DNA from: Fortiea sp. LEGE XX443
GTDB lineage: Bacteria; Cyanobacteriota; Cyanobacteriia; Cyanobacteriales; Nostocaceae
Direction of reading: 5' to 3'
NCBI RefSeq assembly: GCF_015206815.1
Contig: NZ_JADEXZ010000014.1
Span: forward strand, 31,095-95,094
DNA: 64,000 nucleotides
Shown here: piece by piece, positions 45,385 through 56,085 of the stretch
Numbering within the stretch: position 1 is the stretch's first letter
Layout: every line of letters starts with the position of its first letter
The notes under the pieces: generated by a model
Told to the model about the DNA's origin: nothing
Databases searched by the model: none
Seen by the model: only the letters and a program-made list of their open reading frames with translations
Position numbers and translations under genes: made by a program

Positions 45385-45739
45385 AATCAATCCTCTTGAT
45401 TACAAATTTGTTATGTTCAAACCCTTGAATAACTTCAATGTACTGAATAAGTTCTTAGTGAACTGTACATCTTTTGAATGATGGTTAATTCTATAACTAG
45501 CAAATAAACAATAAAATTTAGTATAAAAAAAACTGCGTATTGATAAAGATTTCAACAAATCTCAGTTTCTTAGGCGAATTATTTAACCACTGGGTAACTA
45601 AAGGGCTATTAACGCGAGATAATAATTAATCTCCACTACCTTCAGCTGTAACACCATCGCCCATCACAGAATTTGTTTTGGCTTATCTAATTCTCTCCAC
45701 AGCCATAGGGTGGACTACTGCAAGTTTCCTTAATTAAGT
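45385..45739. other. 355-bp gap, with a short peptide tail on the minus strand
   Basis: Upstream of both the small gene and the GH15-like gene. On the minus strand 45626-45664 encodes MGDGVTAEGSGD, preceded in frame by KTNSV and a stop, and slightly upstream MAVERIR in another frame. These could be pieces of one broken small peptide gene, but it is weak. No clear promoter was found. Confidence 0.3.
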
Positions 45740-48700
45740 ATGAAAACAGCCACCGAATTACAAACTCGACTGGAGCATTACTACCAGCAAATCAAAACCA
45801 TTATCCTAGCGCGTCAAAATCCGATTACTGGTTTGTTACCTGCGAGTACGGCAATTACTGCCCACGGTGATTACACAGATGCTTGGGTAAGAGACAATGT
45901 TTACAGCATCTTGGCTGTTTGGGGTTTAGCACTGGCGTATCGCAAAGTTGATGAAGACAAGGGACACACATACGAACTAGAACACAGCGTTATCAAGCTG
46001 ATGCGTGGGTTGTTATTTGCCATGATGCGACAGGCGCATAAAGTAGAGCAATTTAAACATACTCAATCACCCTTAGATGGCTTACACGCCAAATACAACA
46101 CTACCACGGGCGACATTGTAGTTGGTGATGATGAATGGGGTCATTTGCAACTTGATGCTACATCTATATTTTTACTGATATTGGCGGAAATGACCGCTTC
46201 GGGATTGCAGATTATTTATACGATTGATGAAGTTAACTTTGTCCAGAACTTGGTTTACTACATAGGACGAGCCTATCGCACACCAGATTATGGTATTTGG
46301 GAACGGGGTAACAAAATTAATCGTGGTAATGCGGAGTTAAACGCCAGTTCTGTAGGGATGGCGAAAGCAGCGTTAGAAGCGATGAATGAATTAGATTTAT
46401 TTGGTGTGCGTGGTAGTCAAGCATCAGTAATTCATGTACTACCTGATGAGATTGCCCGTGCCAGAATTACCTTAGAATCTTTATTGCCGAGGGAATCTGC
46501 ATCTAAAGAAATTGATGCGGCGCTGTTGAGTATTATTAGCTATCCCGCCTTTGCGGTGGAAGATGTACAATTAAGCGAATCTCGAAAAGAGACGCTGCGC
46601 GAACGCACTTTTAACGATATCATCAACAAACTCCAAGGCAAATACGGCTGCAAACGCTTCTTGCGTGATGGACACCAAACTGTTTTAGAAGATAACCAGC
46701 GCTTGCACTACGAACCACGGGAACTAAAGCAATTTGAGCATATTGAGTGCGAATGGCCGTTATTTTTCACTTATTTATTACTTGATGGCTTGTTTCGTAA
46801 TGATAAAAAGCAAGTTCAACAATACCAAGAACTTTTAGATTCTGTATTAGTGGAACGCGATGGTTATTATTTTTTACCAGAACTATATTATGTGCCAGCA
46901 GAAAATGTAGAAGCGGAAAAATTAGCACCCCACAGTCAACTTCGTTTGCCTAATGAAAATATCCCTTTAGTATGGGCGCAAAGCTTATATTTTCTTGGTC
47001 AAATGTTAAGTGAAGATTTATTGGCAGTTGGTGATCTTGATCCACTAGGGAGACATTTGAGTATTGGCAAAAACCGCGAATCTTTAGTCCAAATTGCCTT
47101 GTTAGCAGAAGATGATGACTTACAAGCAAAACTAGAAGTTCATGGAATTAAAACCCAAACACCTAAGCAATTAGAACCAATTCAAGTGAGACAAGCTGGG
47201 GAACTCTCAACAATTTATACCCAAATTGGACGTAATGATAAACTAGGTTTAACTGGGCGACCAGTACGCAGATTACGAAGTTTAACCACATCGCGCATCT
47301 TTCGGATTTGTGGTGAAACAGTGGTATTTTTGCCGTCATTTTTAGATGCTCAACAGTTCTATTTAACCCTGGATTACCATTTTTTAGTAGATCAAATTAG
47401 AAGTGAATTGGCTTATATTCAAAAATATTGGAGTGAATTGGGTCGTCCGATATTAACTTTAATGTTGACCCACACCATGTTAGAAATTGGTGCTGAAGCA
47501 TTATTAGAACTGATGCAAGAACTCAAAGATGGTATTTGCAACGGTGTGCGAGTAAAACTAGGCAGACTTAATCAATTAATGTTGACAGGAGCTATTCAAA
47601 GAATTGATTTTCTGCAAAATGCCGAATTTTATCAGTCAGCAATGCACGATGCAGCACCACATTGCTATTACTTGCCTTACCATCCTGAAAAAAACTGGCG
47701 CTTAGAACATACCCAAGAATTCCAAATGGAGTGCGAAACTAACTTGGGATTGTTACTTTCTTCCTTGCGATCATCCGAGAATATTTATGAACAAATAGAG
47801 TTATTGCAGACTCTAACTCGCTTGCGGGGACTAGAATTTGATACAGGGTTTGGTAGGCCAAATATTCCTGTGACAGTAGCTGATTTGCTGGATGAAATTT
47901 ATACCAAAGCCGGAGATTTAGTTATCTGGGCTGTAGTCCGTCGGGTTGCGGGGTTGCGTCAGATGGTTGATATTGGCTTATCTGATGCAGTGACAAGTAT
48001 TTTAGTACGCGGTAAGCAAATAGCTGTAGGTAGAGCGTACAGCGAAGCATCATTGATTGCTGTACCTATGTCCCATCATGAAATTGCGGAGAAAATCAAA
48101 CATTTTTGTCGTGAAGATATCCGCGATCGCGTTCTTACACAAGAAATATTACTTTATCTTGGTACTCTCATTCGCTCGGAGTCTGAACTATTCCAAGGAT
48201 TGTTAACTCTAAGAGTTGGTTATCTTATCTTATTAATTACTAGCGAACTAGCACGAGAGTTACGTGTTACCCAAGATGAAGCTTACGAACAGTTAATGGA
48301 ACTTTCGCCCTTTGAGATCAAAATGCGCTTGCGTCAGGTATTAACTGGTTATACAGGTATGAGTAACATCTTGCGCCAGCAAGAATCTCTGCACGTCAAA
48401 CAAAAAGAAAGCGATATTGATTGGGTAGTGCTACCAACAATTGCAGAAGAAATCGAAGTTCCCGCAGGCGGTTGGCGACGCTTCCGCCAAGCAGAAGGGG
48501 CGCTGAATCGTGTACCCAAAAACTTTTTTCAGCAGGTTTGGCTATTGATGAAACATTGCAAAGGTCTAGTAATTGGTGACAAACTAGAACGCCGCAATCG
48601 TTTAGATAGCGAGTTGATGTTATCAGAAATGACTGCGGGAGAAAAGAATTTTGCTTTACGCGTTGAGCATTTATTAAATAAGATTGAAGCGTCAGAATAT

Positions 48701-48970
48701 CGCCAAGTTAATATTGAAGCATTAATAGAACTAGGCGCGATCGCATCTAAAAACCCTAGTTTACAAATCGAAGAATATATCGTGTTAGACGTGTTAATCG
48801 GTCATGCCGTGAGATTAGCATGGTTAGACGCACATCCAGAACGCGGCGATCGCTATGATGAAGATAAAGCAAATGCGTGGCGATCGTTCTATAATACTTC
48901 TCCTCAAGATTGCGCTAATTATATTCTTAAGGCCTTCCGCTTCTTAACTGAGTTTGTCAGAGAGTTTTAA
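45740..48970 (+). CDS. GH15-like / phosphorylase kinase alpha-beta-like protein
   Basis: A 1076-residue protein with an (alpha/alpha)6 barrel of the glycoside hydrolase family 15 type, related to phosphorylase kinase alpha and beta subunits. TDAWVRDNVYSILAVWGLA and GHLQLDATSIFLL are barrel motifs near the N-terminus (about 45-140); a long C-terminal part (from about 550) is conserved in the cyanobacterial members. It may trim or bind alpha-glucans or regulate glycogen metabolism; the activity is unproven. ATG 45740 is unambiguous. It is a single gene. Confidence 0.82.
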   Translation: MKTATELQTRLEHYYQQIKTIILARQNPITGLLPASTAITAHGDYTDAWVRDNVYSILAVWGLALAYRKVDEDKGHTYELEHSVIKLMRGLLFAMMRQAHKVEQFKHTQSPLDGLHAKYNTTTGDIVVGDDEWGHLQLDATSIFLLILAEMTASGLQIIYTIDEVNFVQNLVYYIGRAYRTPDYGIWERGNKINRGNAELNASSVGMAKAALEAMNELDLFGVRGSQASVIHVLPDEIARARITLESLLPRESASKEIDAALLSIISYPAFAVEDVQLSESRKETLRERTFNDIINKLQGKYGCKRFLRDGHQTVLEDNQRLHYEPRELKQFEHIECEWPLFFTYLLLDGLFRNDKKQVQQYQELLDSVLVERDGYYFLPELYYVPAENVEAEKLAPHSQLRLPNENIPLVWAQSLYFLGQMLSEDLLAVGDLDPLGRHLSIGKNRESLVQIALLAEDDDLQAKLEVHGIKTQTPKQLEPIQVRQAGELSTIYTQIGRNDKLGLTGRPVRRLRSLTTSRIFRICGETVVFLPSFLDAQQFYLTLDYHFLVDQIRSELAYIQKYWSELGRPILTLMLTHTMLEIGAEALLELMQELKDGICNGVRVKLGRLNQLMLTGAIQRIDFLQNAEFYQSAMHDAAPHCYYLPYHPEKNWRLEHTQEFQMECETNLGLLLSSLRSSENIYEQIELLQTLTRLRGLEFDTGFGRPNIPVTVADLLDEIYTKAGDLVIWAVVRRVAGLRQMVDIGLSDAVTSILVRGKQIAVGRAYSEASLIAVPMSHHEIAEKIKHFCREDIRDRVLTQEILLYLGTLIRSESELFQGLLTLRVGYLILLITSELARELRVTQDEAYEQLMELSPFEIKMRLRQVLTGYTGMSNILRQQESLHVKQKESDIDWVVLPTIAEEIEVPAGGWRRFRQAEGALNRVPKNFFQQVWLLMKHCKGLVIGDKLERRNRLDSELMLSEMTAGEKNFALRVEHLLNKIEASEYRQVNIEALIELGAIASKNPSLQIEEYIVLDVLIGHAVRLAWLDAHPERGDRYDEDKANAWRSFYNTSPQDCANYILKAFRFLTEFVREF

Positions 48971-48990
48971 ACTCATCGTAAAAAAAATAT

Positions 48991-49016
48991 CCCCTGCTTG
49001 AAAAGCCAAACAGGGG
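48991..49016. terminator. Bidirectional hairpin between convergent genes
   Basis: cccctg pairs with cagggg around a 14-bp loop, between the convergent GH15-like and DUF1232 genes, with A-rich and T-rich flanks on the two sides. Confidence 0.6.
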
Positions 49017-49039
49017 AGTGATTTATTTTAATTAAAAAC

Positions 49040-49351
49040 CTATTTAACAGAAACAGCATCAACATCAACAGTTTCTGCACTGGAAGTAGCATCATCTGAA
49101 GTATTGACAGTAGCAGTGTCCACACCTTTACGCGCTTTCCAACCGTCTAGCACTAAACCAGATACCTCGGTAACTAACAGTGTCATCAGCAAAACATCAT
49201 CAATTTGACCCACTATGGGAAAAATATCAGGCACAATATCAATGGGGCTGACAAAATAAACTAGTGTGCCTAAAATTACCCACCAGCGATATTTTGGGTT
49301 CCGAATCAAATTGCGATACCAATTGTATACAGAATCGATTGAAAATTTCAT
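49040..49351 (-). CDS. DUF1232 / YkvA-like small membrane protein
   Basis: A 103-residue protein with the DUF1232 core: YNWYRNLIRNPKYRWWVILG, then YFVSPIDIVPDIFPIVGQIDD and a second helix LLMTLLVTEVSGLVL. Two membrane helices (about 23-42, 55-75) and a Thr/Ser/Ala-rich tail. The function of the family is unknown. It is single and convergent with the GH15-like gene. Confidence 0.87.
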   Translation of the reverse strand: MKFSIDSVYNWYRNLIRNPKYRWWVILGTLVYFVSPIDIVPDIFPIVGQIDDVLLMTLLVTEVSGLVLDGWKARKGVDTATVNTSDDATSSAETVDVDAVSVK

Positions 49352-49579
49352 TTCTTAGCCCTCCAGTTAACTCTTATTTTGACAAATTCTGTTGATAACT
49401 TCCGGTGGGAATAACCGCCCCAAATTAGTCTGGAAGACGCTACATCTTAGGTTTGAGAAAATTTAGTAAATAATTCACAAAAATTAATTTTCCGCCTGAA
49501 TGTTGAGTAAGCTTTAGCCTGTGGGAAAACTAGGATGGTAAGTATAAATTTTCATCTATCCAAAGTTGGAGGATAGAAT

Positions 49580-51772
49580 TTGAGACTACCAATGAACAGG
49601 ACTGACTCACGCAAAATTAAAGCTTTTCCCTTACAGATGGTTTTGATTGTTCCCTTTGCGTTGCAAATTTTTGGAACAGTTGGTTTGGTCGGTTATTTGT
49701 CATTTAAAAATGGGCGACAGGCAGTAAATGACTTAGCAGATCAATTAATGGATAGAACCAACACAATGGTACAGCAGCATCTGGATGATTATTTATCTAT
49801 TCCCCACAAGGTAAACCAGATTAACACTGATGCCATTCAAATGGGATTATTAGATGTAAGAGATCGCAAAACTGCTGGCAAGTATTTCTGGAAACAAATG
49901 CAAGCCTATGACTTAACCTACATTGGTATCGGACTGACCACAGGTGAGGGAGTCGGGGCTGCTCGTTACGATGGCAAAACCACTACAATTGATGATTGGG
50001 GTTCTAAACTACCCAATAATTGGTACAACTATGCCACAGATAATCAGGGCGATCGCACCCAGATCATGGATCGTTCTACTTGGGACAACTTCAAAGAACC
50101 CTGGTATACCGAACCAGTAAAAGCAGGTAAACCAATTTGGTCACGCATAGTTACCATAAATTACAAATATCCCTATATTGCAGCTTCAGCAGGTCGCCCT
50201 ATCTATGATGCACAGCAGCGATTACTAGGAATGATCGCCGCAGACATCCATCTGTTGAAGCTGAGTGAATTTTTGCGGCGTTTGGATATCAGTCATTCTG
50301 GAGAAGTGTTTATTTTAGAACGGAATGGGATGTTAATTGCTAACTCTAGTACTCAGCAACCCTTCACGATAGTTAAAGATGAAATTGTGCGGTTAAAAGC
50401 CACAGAAAGTCCAGATTCGGCGATTCAAGGTATTGCTAAACAGATTCAACAAAATTTCAACGGGCTTCAGTCGATTACCGCACCCAAAAAGCTACAACTG
50501 AAATTACAAGAAGACACCAACTTTGTCTATGTCACCCCTTGGCGTGATGAATATGGGCTGGATTGGTTAGTGGTGGTGAGTGTGCCAGAAAAAGCTTTCA
50601 CTGCAAAAATCCACGCCAATACTCAAACTACTATTTTGCTTTGTATAGGGGCTTTAATTTTAGCAATTGTTATTGGTTATTTAACCTCTCGTTGGATTAC
50701 ACAGCCGATTCTAAAGATGAACTACGCCAGTCAAGCAATGGCATCTGGTGACTTAGAACAAACAGTAAATGTAGGTCGAATCCGAGAAATCAATACATTG
50801 TCCCAATCCTTTAATTATATGGCGGGGCAATTGCGTCAATTTTTTACCGCCTTAGAAACCAGTAACACAGAACTAGAAGACCGAGTAGAAGAACGTACTG
50901 CCGAACTGACAACAGCGTTAAGCGACTTGCAACGCACCCAAAGCCAAGTAATTCAAAGTGAAAAAATGTCGAGTCTTGGTCAATTAGTAGCAGGTATCGC
51001 CCATGAAATCAATAATCCAGTGAATTTTATACATGGCAATATTGCTCACCTCAACGAATACACCCAAGATTTGCTGCGGATGCTTGATCTTTACCAACAA
51101 CGCCATCCCAGTGATGATCCAGATATACAAGCATTAGCTGAAGAAATTGATTTAGAATTCCTGATGGCAGATTTACAGAAGATTCTGCCTTCTATGAAAA
51201 TGGGGACTGAACGGATTCGCAATATTGTGCTATCGCTGCGGAACTTTTCTCGCATGGATGAAGCGGATTTTAAAGCAGTTGACATTCATGAAGGTATTGA
51301 AAGCACCCTATTAATTTTGCAATACCGTCTCAAAGACAAGCCGGAATCTCCTGGAATTGAAGTTATTCGAGATTATGGCCAATTGCCCCAAGTAGAATGC
51401 TATCCTGGACAACTCAATCAAGTTTTGATGAATATTCTAGTGAATGCAATTGATGCCTTAGATGAGGTTAATAACAAGCGCACCTATGAGGATATCAAAG
51501 ACAATCCCAGTCAAATTACCATTCGCACCTCAGTTTGTGATGCTCAATGGGCAGAAATTGCGATCGCAGATAATGGAACAGGAATGCCAGAACAGGTTAG
51601 AAATCGGATCTTTGACCCCTTCTTCACCACCAAACCCATAGGTAAAGGTACTGGTATGGGTATGGCAATTAGTTATCAAATTATTACCGAAAAGCATAAC
51701 GGCAAGTTAGATTGTTTTTCTAGCCCAGGTCGAGGAACTGAGTTTAGAATTCAAGTACCTGTAAAACAGTAG
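49580..51772 (+). CDS. Cache-HAMP sensor histidine kinase
   Basis: A 730-residue membrane kinase: helix 1 (about 17-38), an extracytoplasmic Cache-type sensor (about 45-345, IGIGLTTGEGVGAARYDG), helix 2 (about 352-372), HAMP (about 373-428), a coiled coil, HisKA (GIAHEINNPVNF near 474) and HATPase (DNGTGMPE, GTGMGMAI). A TTG start is preferred because GGAGG lies 7 bp before it at 49569-49573; ATG 49592 is too far from this signal. No regulator is adjacent, so the partner is unknown. Confidence 0.92.
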   Translation: MRLPMNRTDSRKIKAFPLQMVLIVPFALQIFGTVGLVGYLSFKNGRQAVNDLADQLMDRTNTMVQQHLDDYLSIPHKVNQINTDAIQMGLLDVRDRKTAGKYFWKQMQAYDLTYIGIGLTTGEGVGAARYDGKTTTIDDWGSKLPNNWYNYATDNQGDRTQIMDRSTWDNFKEPWYTEPVKAGKPIWSRIVTINYKYPYIAASAGRPIYDAQQRLLGMIAADIHLLKLSEFLRRLDISHSGEVFILERNGMLIANSSTQQPFTIVKDEIVRLKATESPDSAIQGIAKQIQQNFNGLQSITAPKKLQLKLQEDTNFVYVTPWRDEYGLDWLVVVSVPEKAFTAKIHANTQTTILLCIGALILAIVIGYLTSRWITQPILKMNYASQAMASGDLEQTVNVGRIREINTLSQSFNYMAGQLRQFFTALETSNTELEDRVEERTAELTTALSDLQRTQSQVIQSEKMSSLGQLVAGIAHEINNPVNFIHGNIAHLNEYTQDLLRMLDLYQQRHPSDDPDIQALAEEIDLEFLMADLQKILPSMKMGTERIRNIVLSLRNFSRMDEADFKAVDIHEGIESTLLILQYRLKDKPESPGIEVIRDYGQLPQVECYPGQLNQVLMNILVNAIDALDEVNNKRTYEDIKDNPSQITIRTSVCDAQWAEIAIADNGTGMPEQVRNRIFDPFFTTKPIGKGTGMGMAISYQIITEKHNGKLDCFSSPGRGTEFRIQVPVKQ

Positions 51773-52277
51773 TTATGTGTCCATAGTTATTTTATCCTCC
51801 CTGCACTCTGCTCTCTTGCCTCTAAATTCTGTCTCCTGATGAAATTTGCTTTATCTAACGTGAGTTCGACGGAGATCAAAAACCCCTCTCCAAACCTCTC
51901 CCCTGCAAGGACTACGGTGTACATAGCACGGTAGCCTGCAAGGAGGAGCCACTGCGTTGGGCAGCTTTGCCGACTCCCTCAGTGGCGTTAGAGGCTTTAA
52001 AACTCTGATTTTTTCCGTTGGAAACTAGTAATATTTTGATTGAATTGGCAATCGTAAACAGCACCAACAAACGCGATCGCATTAAAAAACCGTCTCACCC
52101 TGTGAAGAGGGACGGTTTAAGAATCATCATTATTTTCTGCATCTGAGTCGTCTAATTCCTTTTGTATAGAAGTTAGACTAGATAAAAAACACTGATTTCC
52201 AGTTATTGCAATTTTTGCTAGAAAAATAGGCATAAAACCAGCGCGAAGCTCATGCCAGCAGAAAAAAGGTAAATAAT
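51773..52277. other. 500-bp gap with a repeat and a terminator-like hairpin
   Basis: It contains a GC-rich dispersed repeat (51880-52005) related to that at 11036-11225, a hairpin (52087-52118), and A+T-rich DNA ahead of the FtsH gene. No gene was recognised. Confidence 0.55.
52087..52118 (+). terminator. Terminator-like hairpin
   Basis: aaaccgtc pairs with gacggttt (8 bp) around a loop that includes ccctgtgaagaggg. It lies about 315 bp after the sensor kinase and 160 bp before the FtsH gene, so it could serve either as a distal terminator or as a leader element. Confidence 0.5.
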
Positions 52278-54236
52278 ATGAAAAATTTCAGGAGAAAGGC
52301 ATTGATGCAACAGCGATCGCCCATGTTAAAACTAACTACGGCCAAGCCAGAGTTAGGCACAATCAACAACAAGCGAACGCCAAAAACTGTTGCTTGGTCT
52401 GGGGCGTTAATAGCCAGTTTAATGATTTTGCCAAGTATTTTCAGCGGGACACCTGCCCTGGCACAAAAAGCAGAGCGCGGCGAAATAAGTTATGGTGAGT
52501 TGATCCGAAGAACTGACAAAGGGGAAGTCAAAAGAGTAGAGTTAGACGAGACTGAACAAACAGCCAAAGTATATCTACAGGGACAAAAGCCCGATACACC
52601 ACCTCTACAGGTAAGACTTTTAAATCAAAATACAGAGTTAATTAACAAACTCAAAACTAAAAATGTTGAGTTTGGTGAGGTGTCTTCTGCCAACAGTCGA
52701 GCAGCTGTGGGGTTATTGATCAACCTGATGTGGATTTTGCCCTTGGTGGCTTTAATGTTACTATTCCTCCGTCGCTCAAGCAATGCCTCCAGTCAAGCCA
52801 TGAACTTTGGCAAATCTAGAGCGCGTTTTCAAATGGAAGCCAAAACAGGGGTTAAATTTGACGATGTAGCCGGGGTAGAAGAAGCCAAAGAAGAACTACA
52901 AGAAGTCGTTACATTCCTGAAGCAGCCAGAAAGATTCACCGCTGTAGGCGCACGTATTCCCAAAGGTGTTTTGTTAGTTGGGCCGCCAGGAACAGGTAAA
53001 ACATTACTGGCAAAAGCGATCGCCGGGGAAGCTGGCGTACCATTTTTCAGCATTTCTGGCTCGGAATTTGTGGAAATGTTTGTTGGTGTCGGTGCATCTC
53101 GTGTCCGCGATTTGTTTAAGAAAGCCAAAGAAAATGCCCCCTGTCTGATATTTATTGATGAAATCGACGCTGTGGGTAGACAACGGGGTGCTGGTATCGG
53201 TGGTGGGAATGACGAGCGAGAACAAACCCTTAACCAGTTGCTCACCGAAATGGATGGTTTTGAAGGTAATACAGGCATTATTATTATTGCAGCCACCAAC
53301 CGCCCCGATGTTTTAGACTCAGCCTTGTTGCGTCCCGGACGCTTTGATAGACAAGTGATTGTCGATGCACCAGATTTAAAAGGGCGATTAGAAATCTTGC
53401 AAGTTCATGCCCGAAATAAGAAAATTGAAGAGAGTGTGTCATTAGAAGCGATCGCCCGCCGCACTCCCGGCTTTACTGGTGCAGATTTAGCCAACTTACT
53501 CAACGAGGCCGCCATTCTCACCGCCAGAAGACGCAAAGATGCAATCACTATCTTAGAAATTAATGATGCAGTTGATCGCGTAGTTGCAGGAATGGAAGGA
53601 ACTCCTCTGGTAGACAGTAAAATCAAACGATTAATTGCCTATCACGAAGTTGGCTATGCCATAGTAGGAACCTTGCTCAAAGGCCATGACCCAGTACAGA
53701 AAGTTTCCCTCATCCCTCGCGGACAGTCACGGGGTTTAACTTGGTTTACTCCTGACGAGGAACATTTTTTAATGTCCCGCTTACAACTATTAGCCAGAAT
53801 TACAGCTGTATTGGGTGGTAGAGCCGCCGAAGAAGTAATATTTGGTCTACCAGAAGTGACTGGGGGTATGCAGGAAAATCGAAAACTAGAATATGCTACA
53901 TCCATTGCTAGACAAATGGTTACACAGTATGGTATGTCCGAAATTGGCCAATTTTGTTTAGAATCGCCCAATAGCGAGGTGTTTCTGGGACGTGACTGGA
54001 TGAATAAATCAGAATATTCTGAAGAAATTGCCGCCCAAATTGATCGTAAGGTGCGTGAAATTCTCATCCAATGCTACGACACAGCAAAAAGTCTGATTCA
54101 AGAAAACCGGACAGTGGTTGACCGTTTAGTGGAGATTCTCATTGAACAAGAAACAATCGACGGAGAACAATTCCGCCAAATCGTTGCTGAATATAACCAA
54201 GTAGCCGAAGAAGCAAAATTAGCCGTACCTAATTGA
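52278..54236 (+). CDS. FtsH homologue with a disabled protease zinc site
   Basis: A 652-residue FtsH-family protein, most like the FtsH1/FtsH3 cyanobacterial type. It has an N-terminal membrane helix (about 39-60), a periplasmic domain, a second helix (about 143-165) and an intact AAA+ module: [19 protein letters not shown] and RPGRFDRQ. The protease domain is altered. The HEXXH zinc motif reads HEVGY (residues 456-460, His to Tyr), and the aligned third ligand (usually Asp in TGAxxDL) is Lys536 in ENRKLE. Proteolysis is therefore unlikely while ATP-driven unfolding may remain. ATG 52305 is an alternative start. Confidence 0.9.
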   Translation: MKNFRRKALMQQRSPMLKLTTAKPELGTINNKRTPKTVAWSGALIASLMILPSIFSGTPALAQKAERGEISYGELIRRTDKGEVKRVELDETEQTAKVYLQGQKPDTPPLQVRLLNQNTELINKLKTKNVEFGEVSSANSRAAVGLLINLMWILPLVALMLLFLRRSSNASSQAMNFGKSRARFQMEAKTGVKFDDVAGVEEAKEELQEVVTFLKQPERFTAVGARIPKGVLLVGPPGTGKTLLAKAIAGEAGVPFFSISGSEFVEMFVGVGASRVRDLFKKAKENAPCLIFIDEIDAVGRQRGAGIGGGNDEREQTLNQLLTEMDGFEGNTGIIIIAATNRPDVLDSALLRPGRFDRQVIVDAPDLKGRLEILQVHARNKKIEESVSLEAIARRTPGFTGADLANLLNEAAILTARRRKDAITILEINDAVDRVVAGMEGTPLVDSKIKRLIAYHEVGYAIVGTLLKGHDPVQKVSLIPRGQSRGLTWFTPDEEHFLMSRLQLLARITAVLGGRAAEEVIFGLPEVTGGMQENRKLEYATSIARQMVTQYGMSEIGQFCLESPNSEVFLGRDWMNKSEYSEEIAAQIDRKVREILIQCYDTAKSLIQENRTVVDRLVEILIEQETIDGEQFRQIVAEYNQVAEEAKLAVPN

Positions 54237-54244
54237 GTCGATTT

Positions 54245-54273
54245 GTAGAGACGTTGCAATACAACGTCTCTAC
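54245..54273 (+). terminator. Terminator of the FtsH homologue
   Basis: Perfect 12-bp stem GTAGAGACGTTG/CAACGTCTCTAC with a CAATA loop, 8 bp after the stop. A near-identical stem (agagacgtt/aacgtctct) follows chlH, so this is also a dispersed palindrome family. Confidence 0.75.
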
Positions 54274-54321
54274 GTTGTGATTTTGACTATGATTTAAATA
54301 ACCATCTGCTTGGAAGTTTCG

Positions 54322-54510
54322 ATGAACAGCACACCAGTAAGTCAAGTGCGATGGACAATGGCAGACTTAGCAATCTTTGAGGGCGATCGCAATCATGTTT
54401 TAAAGCTGACGACGACTTTATACAGTCAGGATGAATTGACCAGTCCTTTACTACCAGGGTTTAGCTGTATTATCGGCAAACTGTTGTATAGCAGTAGCCA
54501 AGACAGTTAG
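54322..54510 (+). pseudogene. Uma2-family gene remnant with internal deletion
   Basis: A 62-residue frame fuses the two ends of a Uma2-type protein. The beginning, VRWTMADLAIFEGDRN, matches the Uma2 N-terminus, and LYSQDELTSPLLPGFSCII matches its C-terminal end, with the central nuclease core (about 120 residues, including the catalytic residues) missing. The join lies near EGDRN/HVLKL. It has ATG and stop in frame, but no nuclease is expected. Confidence 0.72.
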
Positions 54511-54751
54511 GACATCGGCCAATGATAAAACTCATGCACTAAAAGACTTTTAACCCTGCCACATGCGGTCACTGAGCTTGCCGAAGTGTCACCTGTTCCC
54601 TGTCACCTGCTATAGCTTTGAAGATAAAAAATCCCCCGGTTATTACCAGAGGATAGAGTTAATATTGCTCTAATTTAGGATGTTTTTTGCTCAAACAGCA
54701 TAGCAACATTGACAAATATATATGTGCCAAAATGCCTTAAAACAGACTTAG

Positions 54752-55444
54752 TTAGTAACCAGAATCACGGGTATTTTTTGACTCTTGAATGATAATTTTT
54801 GACTCTCTGGTGGCAATTTGCTGCTGAGTAAACATTTCTCGCAACACTAATGCAGGGTCTACATAGTTATTTGCATATTTTAATCCCCAGTGGAGATGAG
54901 GCCCTGTGGTGCGCCCTGTCATTCCCACACGGCCAATCCTCACTCCTGTGGGAATTGTTTGACCTTCCCAAATTTGAATTCCACCAGCCCTATCTATCAA
55001 GTATCGCCGACCAGAGGCAGTTTCTACATGCCCTTCCAAATGGCAATAGGTGTGTTCCCATTCACCAGATTTAATTACTACGTGAGTACCACAAGCAGTA
55101 ATATCACTTACTTTAACTACTGTACCTGCCCACCAATTGCGAATATAACTACCTTGGGGCGCAGCTATATCTAAGCCTCCGTGAAACTCCCAATTAGCGC
55201 CACCAGTAGCAGCACGACGATAACCAAAAGGTGATGTGTATGCTTGAAAGTTTTCTACGGGAAAAGAGGCGGCTAACCAACCATTGCTCCTTGTGGCTTT
55301 TCTTTGCTGCACTTCTCTGGCTGTAACTGTTTCTACCTTTGGCAATAAAGTGCTTAAACCAACAATAACCAATCCTAATAGTGTCGCTCCAGAAAGCAAT
55401 ATTTTTTTTGGTCTTTGACCCATTATTTGATTCCTTATTTTCAC
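54752..55444 (-). CDS. M23-family murein metallopeptidase
   Basis: A 230-residue exported zinc peptidase (LytM/M23). An N-terminal membrane/signal segment (about 15-32) precedes the peptidase domain with HGGLDIAAPQG (H and D zinc ligands), GNYVTI-like GTHVVIKSGEWEHTYCHLEGH and GPHLHWGLKY (HxH zinc ligand). It cuts peptidoglycan cross-links, likely during growth or division. Start ATG 55444 is used; ATG 55423 is an alternative. Confidence 0.9.
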   Translation of the reverse strand: MKIRNQIMGQRPKKILLSGATLLGLVIVGLSTLLPKVETVTAREVQQRKATRSNGWLAASFPVENFQAYTSPFGYRRAATGGANWEFHGGLDIAAPQGSYIRNWWAGTVVKVSDITACGTHVVIKSGEWEHTYCHLEGHVETASGRRYLIDRAGGIQIWEGQTIPTGVRIGRVGMTGRTTGPHLHWGLKYANNYVDPALVLREMFTQQQIATRESKIIIQESKNTRDSGY

Positions 55445-56085
55445 AGTATTATCTGTAAATTTTTGGGAAATTCCCCATTATTTAACTCTCAATTAGTGCT
55501 AAAAAAACAATTTATTTTTTCAGGGTTAATTTGTATTATTTGTGTTAACTGTTTACATAAGTACCCAAGCAAAATTAATTGTACATATTGATTGAAAACA
55601 AGAATGTCTGTATTCCTTACCTGTTCCCTGTTCCCTCTCCTAACTATAAAATTTATTTTGCACGACTACTTAACAACTTTACTCTGTGTAAATAATTTAC
55701 TAACATTACTTGTATATTAAGAATATCAGCCTGGCTAATGCCCAGTTTATGTTATCAGGTTTTGAAATTAAAAAATCATGGTCAGATAAGAATTTTGCTG
55801 ATTTTTTACTAGATAAATATAATTTTTATGGTATGCGCTTATTTGCTGTCGATTACAGGCTAATGTTTCAATAAATGGATAGTTATAGACATGGGTATGT
55901 ATATGCGTAAGTATGGAGAATAAGGGAATAGAAAACACTGTTGCCTATTGACAGTTCACTCTTAGTCTTGACTTTTTGTATGAGACAGTTGAAATTTTGT
56001 AAGGGTTTATGCTTAAAATTGCTGAATAGGTCGATTGAGCATTGAAAAAAGGCCAAGATGACCATTTCCAGGACGCAACCAAGCC
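55445..56085. other. 640-bp A+T-rich gap
   Basis: No gene, repeat or clear structured element was recognised apart from a degraded 'cctgttccctgttccc' stretch near 55620. Confidence 0.5.
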
